Both the position numbers and the translations under genes were made by a program. Shown piece after piece: positions 41,080 through 49,246 of a stretch of 64,000 nucleotides of DNA. The notes below the pieces were generated by a model. That model was not told where the DNA came from. It worked only from the letters and a program-made list of their open reading frames with translations, and did not search any database. The DNA is from JBMOKT01 sp049323895 (GTDB lineage Bacteria > Bacillota > Peptococcia > Peptococcales > BICA1-8), in the NCBI GenBank assembly GCA_049323895.1, contig JBMOKT010000013.1:372001-436000 (forward strand), given 5' to 3'. Each line of letters opens with the position of its first letter. The first letter of the stretch is position 1.

Positions 41080-41868
41080 TTATCTGCTCTTAAAGACTTT
41101 AATATAAGAATCACAGTAAACACTTTGGTTAAGCAAAATCTCTGCGGTAGCTGCTGTTGCCATTAACGCATCATCATTGGCATCTGCTATGATAGCATCA
41201 AGACCGCAGGCCATTGCCATGGCCAAGTATGTTCTATTGATTAGAGGACGATCCGGAGCCTTCTGGGATACGTTGCTTAAACCCAGGACAGTCTTAGGGG
41301 CGGGATTTGCCAAAAGCTTAGTTTGTTTAATAGCTTCCAGTACCTCTGGAGTATGGTCCTGAGCTACGTTTACTGGAAGAATAAGTGGATCGATATATAA
41401 ATCTTCCATAGGTAACCCAAACTCATCAGCTGCAGCTACTAATTCCATAGCTAAGGCAATACGGCTCTCAGCATTTTTGGGAATACCTTTGGCATCCATT
41501 GTTAATCCGATAATCTTCGCATTGTGTTTGACAGCCATGGGGAAAACCCGCTCAATCTTAGGTCTATCAGCTGGGCAAGAGTTAATCATGGCAGGCTTTT
41601 TGCAAATTTCCAAACCAGCCTCAATGGCATCATAATTGGTTGAATCAAGGCAAAGGGGTAAATCACTAACCTCTTGTACCACTTCTACCATCCACTTCAT
41701 TGCAGCCACTTGGTCTTCTGCATTAGGTCCTGTATTAATATCAAGGTAATGAGCCCCTGCCTCCTGCTGTTTTACTGCCCACTCTTGCAAAGGCTTAGGG
41801 TCCATTTCACGGACAGCCTGACCAATATCTTTAAACATCCCATTTATTCTTTCACCAATAATAATCAT
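41080..41868 (-). CDS. acsE: AcsE, methyl-THF:corrinoid Fe-S protein methyltransferase
   Basis: AcsE transfers the methyl group of methyl-THF to the cobalamin of the corrinoid Fe-S protein AcsCD. The 262-residue protein is a pterin-binding TIM barrel. The folate-binding motifs are readable: IIIGERINGMF at the start, then GAHYLDINTGPNAEDQ, LPLCLDSTNYDAI and PAMINSC. The length matches Moorella AcsE (262). A strong AGGAGGG site precedes the ATG. It lies between acsD and the methylene-THF reductase gene. Confidence 0.96.
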   Translation of the reverse strand: MIIIGERINGMFKDIGQAVREMDPKPLQEWAVKQQEAGAHYLDINTGPNAEDQVAAMKWMVEVVQEVSDLPLCLDSTNYDAIEAGLEICKKPAMINSCPADRPKIERVFPMAVKHNAKIIGLTMDAKGIPKNAESRIALAMELVAAADEFGLPMEDLYIDPLILPVNVAQDHTPEVLEAIKQTKLLANPAPKTVLGLSNVSQKAPDRPLINRTYLAMAMACGLDAIIADANDDALMATAATAEILLNQSVYCDSYIKVFKSR

Positions 41869-41913
41869 TTTTATTACCCTCCTTTTATTTAAAGGTAAAC
41901 ACCTTATATTTTT

Positions 41914-41948
41914 AGTTACTAGTGACTATTGACTATCAGCCATTAGCC
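41914..41948. repeat. Degenerate tandem heptamer repeat between acsD and acsE
   Basis: Five consecutive 7-base units read AGTTACT, AGTGACT, ATTGACT, ATCAGCC, ATTAGCC on the plus strand. They follow a 7-base period with stepwise sequence drift, the pattern of a slippage-derived heptamer array. It is the only such tract I noticed in the window. Confidence 0.65.
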
Positions 41949-41960
41949 ATTTTGATATTT

Positions 41961-42932
41961 TTAGTACTGATTGTTTTCCATTAATTCAGCAATATTCTTT
42001 TGTACTAGTTGTACCGCTTGCGGATGGCGCATTAAGAGGATATCTGCTCCTGCCTGAATGAGGGCAGCTGCAGTCATTGCTTCCCAAAGCGGTCCACGGA
42101 AAGCCTGTTCGCCCCAACCTTCAAACTGCTCACCTTCCGAATACGATTCTTTGGCACGCCATGCTTCATAACCTACTGTACAGATCATAGGCATAGAAAG
42201 CATTTTATCACCCTGCAGCGCACCCATGCGTACCCGTTCCATAATTGAATATGCATACTCTATACCGTACCCTAAGCCGCCTATCATGGGGTCAATCACT
42301 ATACGGTCTAGAGGCAGTCCCATTTCATTAACTAAGATGTTCAACTGTTTACAAATATTAATGTCAAGGGGCGAAAGGGCTATTAAGGTGTGCTTATGAA
42401 CCATGCAGGCTGCAGCAATAGATTTATAGTTTTCTTGTTCTGCACTTCCTATCATTAGATTCTCTCCGGCACACTCTTCAGCTACCTTAGCAAGCACTTC
42501 GTTGTCTTTTTCTTCGTTTCCGCAGCCGGTAACTATCAGGGGAACGCTTACTGCTTGTAAAATTGATTTAACTGTTGCAGCACACTCTTCAGGGGACTTG
42601 TTTGCTCCATCAGGATCTGCTCCGCTTAAAACAACATAAATCACATCAGCTTTATATTCATCCACACATTTTTTCGCCCAGGCCTGTGGGTCATTATATA
42701 CATCCTTAAATAATTCCTTTAAAGGCGCAGGCCAATTTGGTTCCACATCAGTAACTTCCATAGCTACTATCGGCTTGTTGGGCACATCCCCTTCAAAATG
42801 AAGGTAAGGAAGGGTAGTCTGCCCACCTACCTTTAAGACATGGCTGCGGGTACCGCCTTGTTCAGCCGTAGCACCCAAGACTACTTCATTTACTTTGGAG
42901 GTATATCGTTCCTTTACAACTTGAAAAGCCAT
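41961..42932 (-). CDS. acsD: AcsD, corrinoid Fe-S protein small subunit
   Basis: AcsD is the beta (small) subunit of the corrinoid Fe-S protein that carries the methyl group to ACS. The 323-residue protein is a TIM-barrel type related to methyltransferases. Landmarks are VVLGATAEQGGTRSHVLKVG, IVTGCGNEEKDNEVL and VIDPMIGGLGYGIEYAYSIM. It pairs with AcsC encoded three genes upstream. The RBS GGAGAGGAG supports the start. Length is as in Moorella. Confidence 0.96.
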   Translation of the reverse strand: MAFQVVKERYTSKVNEVVLGATAEQGGTRSHVLKVGGQTTLPYLHFEGDVPNKPIVAMEVTDVEPNWPAPLKELFKDVYNDPQAWAKKCVDEYKADVIYVVLSGADPDGANKSPEECAATVKSILQAVSVPLIVTGCGNEEKDNEVLAKVAEECAGENLMIGSAEQENYKSIAAACMVHKHTLIALSPLDINICKQLNILVNEMGLPLDRIVIDPMIGGLGYGIEYAYSIMERVRMGALQGDKMLSMPMICTVGYEAWRAKESYSEGEQFEGWGEQAFRGPLWEAMTAAALIQAGADILLMRHPQAVQLVQKNIAELMENNQY

Positions 42933-42947
42933 ATTAACACTCCTCTC

Positions 42948-43700
42948 CTAGATACCTGTTTTAATAAGAATATCTTTTACCGCGTTTACGGCGGCATTTT
43001 CCTCAGGTAATTTAAACAATGCCTTTCCTTCTTCATCGTATGCCGCAATTGAATCGTCATATGGTATATCACCAATTAAATCCATACCGGTAGCGGCAAT
43101 TTCCGATTCTAAATGTTTCAATGAGTCTACTTTTGTTTTGGTAACAACCAGAAGTTCTTTTTTAACAGCGGAACCTAAGCTTTCCACTAATTCATGAACC
43201 CTTCCTGCTGAACGAACACCCCTGGCTGATGCATCGCTTATGACAAACAACCAGTCAATTTGTGGAATGGTTCTGCGGCTTATATGCTCTAAGCCTGCTT
43301 CAGTATCCACTACCACATAGTCATAACCGCTGCTTAAACGCTCCAGGTATTTGCGAAGCAAATCATTCGGATAGCAATAACAGCCAGGTCCCTGGGGACC
43401 ACCCATAACTAACAGGTCAACATTTTTTGTTTCAACCAGAGACTGTTGAAGCTTATATTCTATAAATACTTCTTTACTCATACCTTCCGGTATACTTTTA
43501 GGATCCTTTGTCTGGGCTAAGAGTTCACTGATAGTTGTTTTTACTTCCATACCAAGTGCTTCATTAAGATTAGCATTGGGGTCAGCATCAACAGCTAAAA
43601 CTGAGCCTTTATTATTCTGGATCAGGTATTTGACCACTAAAGAAGTGAAAGTCGTTTTACCCGTCCCACCTTTTCCAGCAACAGCAATATATTTTGGCAT
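42948..43700 (-). CDS. AcsF/CooC-like nickel-insertion ATPase
   Basis: This is a CooC-family P-loop ATPase of the MinD/NifH type, here the copy inside the acs operon (AcsF position in Moorella). The 250-residue protein has the deviant Walker A GKGGTGKTT (residues 9-17), Asp at VDADPNANL, and a CxC metal motif Cys107-x-Cys109 in GPGCYCYPN. Members help mature the Ni sites of CODH or ACS. It lies between acsV and acsD and differs clearly from the first CooC at the operon head. Confidence 0.93.
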   Translation of the reverse strand: MPKYIAVAGKGGTGKTTFTSLVVKYLIQNNKGSVLAVDADPNANLNEALGMEVKTTISELLAQTKDPKSIPEGMSKEVFIEYKLQQSLVETKNVDLLVMGGPQGPGCYCYPNDLLRKYLERLSSGYDYVVVDTEAGLEHISRRTIPQIDWLFVISDASARGVRSAGRVHELVESLGSAVKKELLVVTKTKVDSLKHLESEIAATGMDLIGDIPYDDSIAAYDEEGKALFKLPEENAAVNAVKDILIKTGI

Positions 43701-43707
43701 AGATAAA

Positions 43708-45597
43708 TCACTCCTTTTTTTCTATCAATGATGGAAACAGGTTCAGGTCTGTATGGGGGATAAAAGTAGCTGAAACAAATTCTTCCATAAAAGTATTGCC
43801 TACAGAAAGCTCCAAATAGGTCAACATTTTGCTTATTTCTAAAGACTGCTGATAAGCTTCTTTGGCAAGCAGCACTGTTTGTGCACCTTTCACCGATGTA
43901 TTGCCTACAAATTGATATTTGTTTCTTTCCAAGTCTGGCAAAAGACCTATTCTGATGGAATCTTCCAGGTTTAGATAGTTACCAAAACCTCCTGCTATGA
44001 GAACTTTATCAATTGCCGACATCTCTAAGGAAACTAGTTCTAACATAGAACGTATTCCCGCAAAAACAGCACCCTTAGCACGCAACAGATTTTTTATATC
44101 ACTTTCCGTAATAACAATGTCTTTATGGACCCCCGTCTCCTGTGCCCAAACCAAAACAAATTCGGGTCCGTCTGCACCTTGGCGCAGTCTGTCAGTTGGG
44201 ATATCCATTTGGAACTTACCTGTACGATCTATTACTCCGGAAAAATGGAGTTTGCTTAGACAGTCAATTAATCCGGAACCGCATATTCCAACCGCCTTAT
44301 CATTATCTATGGTTTCATAAGCTACTTCAAAACTGCCATCAATTTGTATCCGTTCTATTGCACCCCTCATGGCACGCATTCCAAAGGTAATGCCTCCGCC
44401 TTCAAATGCGGGACCTGCAGAACAAGCACAACTTACCAACCATTCCTTATTGCCCAGAACCATTTCACCATTTGTTCCGATATCAATAAATAATACCAGT
44501 TCATTTGATTTGTCTATTTTTACTGCAAGAGCACCTGCAACAATATCGCCCCCTACATAACTTGCCACTGAGGGGATGTTAACAAGCAATCCCTCTCCGT
44601 AAAGGGGCAAGCCTAAATCTTTTATTTTTACGGGAGGATATTGTGCAGCAGCGGGTATATATGGTTCCAGTCTAATATATTTGGGATCCAGTGCCAGCAA
44701 TAGGTGGGTCATTGTGGTATTGCCTGCACACACCACTACTTTAACCGAATCTCTTTTAATATGGGGTGAATCCTTTAGTATTTCTTCTGTCAACTCATTG
44801 ACTGAGTTTAAAACTGCCTGCTGGAGTTCCTGCAAGCCACCCTCCTCTTCATCTGCGTGGATCATACGGGAAATAACATCATCTCCGTATTTTGCCTGCT
44901 TATTGTAAGTGCCTCTTTTATCTATTAATTTTCCGCTTATAAGATCAAGCAGAAAAACTACTACAGTTGTTGTTCCTATATCTATTGCAAGACCATAAAG
45001 GGGTTTATCATTATTACCAGGCAGAATATCTATGATTTCCCCACAACCTTCCAAGTGGGCAACATCAACTATAATGTTCCAATTCCCGTCACGCAAAGCA
45101 GGAGCAAGCTTTCTTAATATTGGCAGTGATATTTTAATGTCGCCGCAGGAAACCTGCTTTTTCAGTTCCACTAAAAGGCGGTTCAAATCCGAACTATTTT
45201 CCATCAGTGTTGGTTCAGGGACACTAATTTTATATCTCCTGACAAGGGGGTTGAAATTAAAGCCCGCCAGTACCTCCAGTTCTTTCTCCGCCAACAGATT
45301 TTCCTGTTGGATTAAAACCTTATGTTTATCAAGTTTTGACTCTTGTGGAATTTCCACTTCAATATCCGATAATACTACTGCCTGGCAGGCAGGCAGCAAA
45401 CCGGTTTTGTGCAATATTTTATCGTCTTTGAGCAGATAATCCCCTTTCAACACCCGCACTAAACATTTGCCGCATGTACCCCTGCCGCCGCAGGTCGCCT
45501 TTAAGGGCAGACCTGCCTTGTTGGCAGCCTGTAATATTGTGTTCTGAGCTTCTATTTCTACAAAAAGATTGTCTGGTTGAAAAAGGACTTTAAACAT
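43708..45597 (-). CDS. acsV: AcsV/RACo, reductive activator of the corrinoid Fe-S protein
   Basis: This ATP-dependent activator reduces inactive Co(II) in the corrinoid protein. The 629-residue protein starts with a 2Fe-2S ferredoxin domain whose ligands are Cys36, Cys42, Cys45 and Cys71 (CGGRGTCGKC). A linker and a middle domain follow, then a large ASKHA-type ATPase domain (GLAIDIGTTTVVVFLLDL, LVLFIDIGTNGEMVLGN, VLIAGGFGNYL). It sits directly between acsC and the cooC-like gene, as in Moorella. Confidence 0.94.
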   Translation of the reverse strand: MFKVLFQPDNLFVEIEAQNTILQAANKAGLPLKATCGGRGTCGKCLVRVLKGDYLLKDDKILHKTGLLPACQAVVLSDIEVEIPQESKLDKHKVLIQQENLLAEKELEVLAGFNFNPLVRRYKISVPEPTLMENSSDLNRLLVELKKQVSCGDIKISLPILRKLAPALRDGNWNIIVDVAHLEGCGEIIDILPGNNDKPLYGLAIDIGTTTVVVFLLDLISGKLIDKRGTYNKQAKYGDDVISRMIHADEEEGGLQELQQAVLNSVNELTEEILKDSPHIKRDSVKVVVCAGNTTMTHLLLALDPKYIRLEPYIPAAAQYPPVKIKDLGLPLYGEGLLVNIPSVASYVGGDIVAGALAVKIDKSNELVLFIDIGTNGEMVLGNKEWLVSCACSAGPAFEGGGITFGMRAMRGAIERIQIDGSFEVAYETIDNDKAVGICGSGLIDCLSKLHFSGVIDRTGKFQMDIPTDRLRQGADGPEFVLVWAQETGVHKDIVITESDIKNLLRAKGAVFAGIRSMLELVSLEMSAIDKVLIAGGFGNYLNLEDSIRIGLLPDLERNKYQFVGNTSVKGAQTVLLAKEAYQQSLEISKMLTYLELSVGNTFMEEFVSATFIPHTDLNLFPSLIEKKE

Positions 45598-45610
45598 GTG
45601 TCTTCAACTC

Positions 45611-46948
45611 CTATGCTCCATAGCGTCCTTTTGCAAATGCAGGAATTGCGGCTGCTTCCCGTGGACCTACTATTACCTTCCAACCTGATTTTTCCTCAAG
45701 TTTTCCGCTTAGTACTGCAACATAGCCAGGAAGAATCACTTCACGGTGATTTACCTTTTCAGCAATACCTATAGTATTTATAACTTCTGCAATCTTTTCG
45801 GCAGAGAATTTTCCTGCTGCCCAGGCTGTCAATACAGAAGTTCCGTCGGTGTCTACTGGAATAATATAGGCAGGTACTTTACTGCCTTCAACTTCACCTT
45901 CGACACTGAAATATGTTAATGAGAAGTTAGTAGTTAGATATACAGGTGAATCAGCAGTTACATTTCCTACTTCATAGATTTTTGCTTCAACCTGAATGGG
46001 TTTCTGAGGATCTGTATAAAGATTTTGTCTCCATGTTAATAATGGAAGCACAAAATGTTTAGCAGTAGTTTTGAGAACGACCATACTAGCATACTTAGAA
46101 ATATAAACCTGTGCCTGCATTATTTCTTCCATCGGATCCGCAGCAGTTGCAAAAGCTACTGTTGGATAGCCAAATGGGCGGTATTTCTTTTTAATTGCAG
46201 CCCTTCGCATTTCAGTTAGGTCAGCTAGGACTTGTGAAGTGCCTCTGGCACCGCTGTCAATAACTAAGTCTTTATGACCTAAAGCAGTTATTTTTTCTAC
46301 CAAGTCCGAAAGCTTAAAAATATCGTCTCCTTTGACTCCTAGTGGAACATTATACTTTTTGGCAAGTTCAGTCATCTCATTAAAGTTGCCTTCAGTTGCC
46401 CCATAAAGAAGAGGGTTTTTACCCTTGCAAACTTCGAGGGCTTGACCTGCCGCGTCTGCATTCTCGGTCATTAAAACAAGAGCCAGTTTAGTACCGGCTG
46501 CCACTTTTTCCACTGCCTGCTTGAACTGCGTAGCATCACCAGTTTGCTTAACAGCAACCATATCTACATCATAATGGAGTCCGACACGGTCAAACTCTAA
46601 AGCATTTATGTCAGCCAGCTTCTGGTTAAGTTCTGTTTCACTAAGGCTGTCCTCAACCTCAAAAGCAATTCCTGTCGGGTGGAAGAAAGTTTTATCATGG
46701 CGGAACAGTACTGTTTCGTCACCAAGCTCAACAACCTTTTCTACTGCACCGATTTTCACCAGTTTAATTGGTGGAGCTGAGGCGGATCCTAAAGCCTCTT
46801 TTGCATCGTCACTTACATAAGGACATGTTTCAAGACTGGCTTTTCCAGCTGCCAGACTCATTGCAAAAGCCAAACAGGTAGGAGGTCCGCATTCACCACA
46901 GTTTTTTTTGGGAAGAAGTTTATAAATCTCAAGACCTGTCAATGCCAT
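45611..46948 (-). CDS. acsC: AcsC, corrinoid Fe-S protein large subunit
   Basis: AcsC is the alpha (large) subunit of the corrinoid protein and carries a 4Fe-4S cluster and the cobamide. The 445-residue protein has the cluster motif near the N-terminus: Cys17, Cys20, Cys25 and Cys42 (KKNCGECGPPTCLAF, ETCPY). The TIM barrel is followed by the C-terminal cobamide-binding domain. Length equals the Moorella homologue. It lies between acsB and acsV and is separated from acsB by 97 bases with a hairpin. Confidence 0.96.
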   Translation of the reverse strand: MALTGLEIYKLLPKKNCGECGPPTCLAFAMSLAAGKASLETCPYVSDDAKEALGSASAPPIKLVKIGAVEKVVELGDETVLFRHDKTFFHPTGIAFEVEDSLSETELNQKLADINALEFDRVGLHYDVDMVAVKQTGDATQFKQAVEKVAAGTKLALVLMTENADAAGQALEVCKGKNPLLYGATEGNFNEMTELAKKYNVPLGVKGDDIFKLSDLVEKITALGHKDLVIDSGARGTSQVLADLTEMRRAAIKKKYRPFGYPTVAFATAADPMEEIMQAQVYISKYASMVVLKTTAKHFVLPLLTWRQNLYTDPQKPIQVEAKIYEVGNVTADSPVYLTTNFSLTYFSVEGEVEGSKVPAYIIPVDTDGTSVLTAWAAGKFSAEKIAEVINTIGIAEKVNHREVILPGYVAVLSGKLEEKSGWKVIVGPREAAAIPAFAKGRYGA

Positions 46949-46976
46949 TTTTTACCAAACTCCTTTCTAGTGTAGA

Positions 46977-47018
46977 GGGATGCTCCCAGCTTTAATATGC
47001 AATACGAGGAACATCCCC
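46977..47018 (-). other. Intercistronic hairpin between acsB and acsC
   Basis: GGGGATGTTCC pairs with GGGAGCATCCC (imperfect, loop of about 18 bases) in the widest gap of the operon core. No U-run follows. It may mark an RNA processing or stability site between ACS and the corrinoid protein genes. Confidence 0.45.
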
Positions 47019-47045
47019 AATATTATATTTAATGTAATATCTTTT

Positions 47046-49229
47046 TTAGAAAATTGGATCCATTGTTAAGGCTGGGTGCCCTTTTTCTTCAAGGTACGGC
47101 ATGATTTCGTCAACAGTACTGCCAACAGTCTCATCGGCAATCTTGTCAATAAAATCTTCACCTAAGCCTTCTTCCACGCTGCGGGCTACAAAGTCATCCC
47201 GTAAGAACTCCTTAAGTTCTTTTGGCATCCAAATAATACGTGCCATACCGCCATCGGCAGGAATAAACTTTTGACTTACCAGATATAAGCGACCAATACC
47301 CATAAATCCAGGAGTCTGTACACCACCGCCTACCATACCGGCCAATGTTGAGAAGGACATTCCCACTGGAGTCATTCCACTGTGTTCTCGGGTGGTAATC
47401 ATAATACCATTAAGTTCCGGTACTAAGGCCATAATAGCCTCAAAACAACCACAGGAAGTCATGGGCCTATCCATCATAGTGTACAGGTTTACTTCCTCCA
47501 AGCTGCGGTTTGAAGCCTGATAGTAATAGTCGTTTACACTCTTCCACATGCCCCTGTACTCATCAATTGCCTCACCCTTGGCTATTGGCTGGTTAGGACC
47601 TGTAGGATTAATTTCAAAGGAAGCCCTGGAATCAAGCCAGCTTACTGCTCCACACAAACCTACCCGTTGTGGTGTAACAATACATACATGGTTGGGTGCA
47701 AAGGATTGACATAACAGACAAGAATAGAAGGTATCTACTGCTTCATCTGTTAAGCCCCGTAAACGTGCATCCCTGGCAGCATATTTCTCCCGAGCTACCT
47801 TAATCATTTCATCAACTTTGGCTTGGTCAGTATAAATAGTAACCTGTACCCGGTCCACAATAGCAGGGAATTCACTCTTATATTTAGCTATTAAAAGTTC
47901 ACCGAAATGCTTCAGCTTAAAGCCTTTGCCAACCGCTTCCTTACTGACCCGCAGCCAGGCAAGGTCACGCTGTGCAACGTGCCATAAGCCTTCACCATAG
48001 TTAACAAAGTAGTGGACACGGCGTTCCAGTACGCCTTCAAAATCTTCCTGCATCTTTCTGCCGTAAATGTCTACTACTAAACCGAAAGGCAAACGGTCCC
48101 CTTCGTTAATATCATCAATGTCAGGCCCAATGACCTCTATTTTGCCATCTTCAATTTGATCGGACTCAACCATGCGTACTAACTCAAAGGCAGTAGTTTT
48201 GCCTCCACCCATCTCCAGATAGGTGTCATTCTTACGGATAGTTTCACCTTCGAAGGCAGGTCCATGATTTATTGGAATGTCAATATCAATATTAGTAAGT
48301 TTGATGCCTCTTATCTCAAGGGCTAACTGAATAATTTTATCGTAGTCCGGCTCTGATACAAACCAGTCTTTAATTTGCTCATCGTCAGCCAGGGGCTGGT
48401 CGGTGATTGTTGGGAAGCCAAGGAACATACAGCCCATTTCCGCCGCTGTTTTGACTGTATCCCTTTCCCCTAAATGGAGAACAAAGGCCAAAACTCTCCG
48501 TCTTTGGTAATCCCTATGCTCTTCTCGCAAACCAGGTGCAATACCTCCAAAGGCCATACTTGCCCGTAATGCATAGTTGGCTGCATGGACTACCTGAGTA
48601 AAGTTGCCCAAAGGGAAAGCAATATAGTCAATACCTAGTTTGACATTTTCCTCTAGTAATTGTTCGATAATTTCATCAGACAGGAATAGCATCATACCCT
48701 TACCCATCAGGTCATCTACTAGTTTCCGGGCAGCTTTAGAATCTTTTGCACGTCCTAAAATTACCGCAACACCAGGAATAGTCCAGTCAACCATTTTTAT
48801 ACCATATTTACGGACAACAGGGTCACCTAAGAATCCTGTCCAAGGAGCCACATGGGGATTGGGATTTTTAACATATCTTAAGGCCTCTATAATCTCAGCG
48901 GCATAAAGAGTAGCTTCACCAGCCAGAAGAACGTTTTCTAAAGTCAACTTGGATTTTAACTGACCTCTCATCCTATTTAAGATGGGTTGAAGGTCACCTA
49001 ATGTTTTGACCTCTTCGCCACTTAATGAACGAATTACCGGTAGGTAATAGGCAGTGTCAGGATATTCCACGGGATGACCGGCGCCATATTTCTTAATAGC
49101 CTTGCTTAAAAGTATTTCTGCATAGCTGGTAGCGGTTATCGCCCCTTCATAAGCATGCTTAAATAGTTTTCTTGGTTCTTTACCAGGCTCAATTATACCT
49201 TCATAAATTTGATCAAAATTTATTGTCAT
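47046..49229 (-). CDS. acsB: AcsB, acetyl-CoA synthase subunit (CO-methylating)
   Basis: AcsB joins CO, the methyl group and CoA at the Ni-Ni-4Fe-4S A-cluster. I start at the ATG with GAGGAGG upstream (727 residues, against 729 in Moorella); the longer frame overlaps acsA and has no site. The A-cluster ligands are all present: Cys504, Cys507, Cys516, Cys526 for the cubane and Cys593-Gly-Cys595 for the distal Ni (TSCGCFEA). The N-terminal CODH-contact domain and the middle domain are complete. It follows acsA by 17 bases. Confidence 0.98.
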   Translation of the reverse strand: MTINFDQIYEGIIEPGKEPRKLFKHAYEGAITATSYAEILLSKAIKKYGAGHPVEYPDTAYYLPVIRSLSGEEVKTLGDLQPILNRMRGQLKSKLTLENVLLAGEATLYAAEIIEALRYVKNPNPHVAPWTGFLGDPVVRKYGIKMVDWTIPGVAVILGRAKDSKAARKLVDDLMGKGMMLFLSDEIIEQLLEENVKLGIDYIAFPLGNFTQVVHAANYALRASMAFGGIAPGLREEHRDYQRRRVLAFVLHLGERDTVKTAAEMGCMFLGFPTITDQPLADDEQIKDWFVSEPDYDKIIQLALEIRGIKLTNIDIDIPINHGPAFEGETIRKNDTYLEMGGGKTTAFELVRMVESDQIEDGKIEVIGPDIDDINEGDRLPFGLVVDIYGRKMQEDFEGVLERRVHYFVNYGEGLWHVAQRDLAWLRVSKEAVGKGFKLKHFGELLIAKYKSEFPAIVDRVQVTIYTDQAKVDEMIKVAREKYAARDARLRGLTDEAVDTFYSCLLCQSFAPNHVCIVTPQRVGLCGAVSWLDSRASFEINPTGPNQPIAKGEAIDEYRGMWKSVNDYYYQASNRSLEEVNLYTMMDRPMTSCGCFEAIMALVPELNGIMITTREHSGMTPVGMSFSTLAGMVGGGVQTPGFMGIGRLYLVSQKFIPADGGMARIIWMPKELKEFLRDDFVARSVEEGLGEDFIDKIADETVGSTVDEIMPYLEEKGHPALTMDPIF

Positions 49230-49246
49230 TTTTATCCCTCCTCCTC

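Noticed and set aside
41914..41948. Heptamer tract as a CRISPR-like or attachment-site repeat
   Set aside because: Units are only 7 bases, contiguous without spacers, and no cas, integrase or duplicated end sequence is nearby; the only recombinase is the housekeeping XerC far away.
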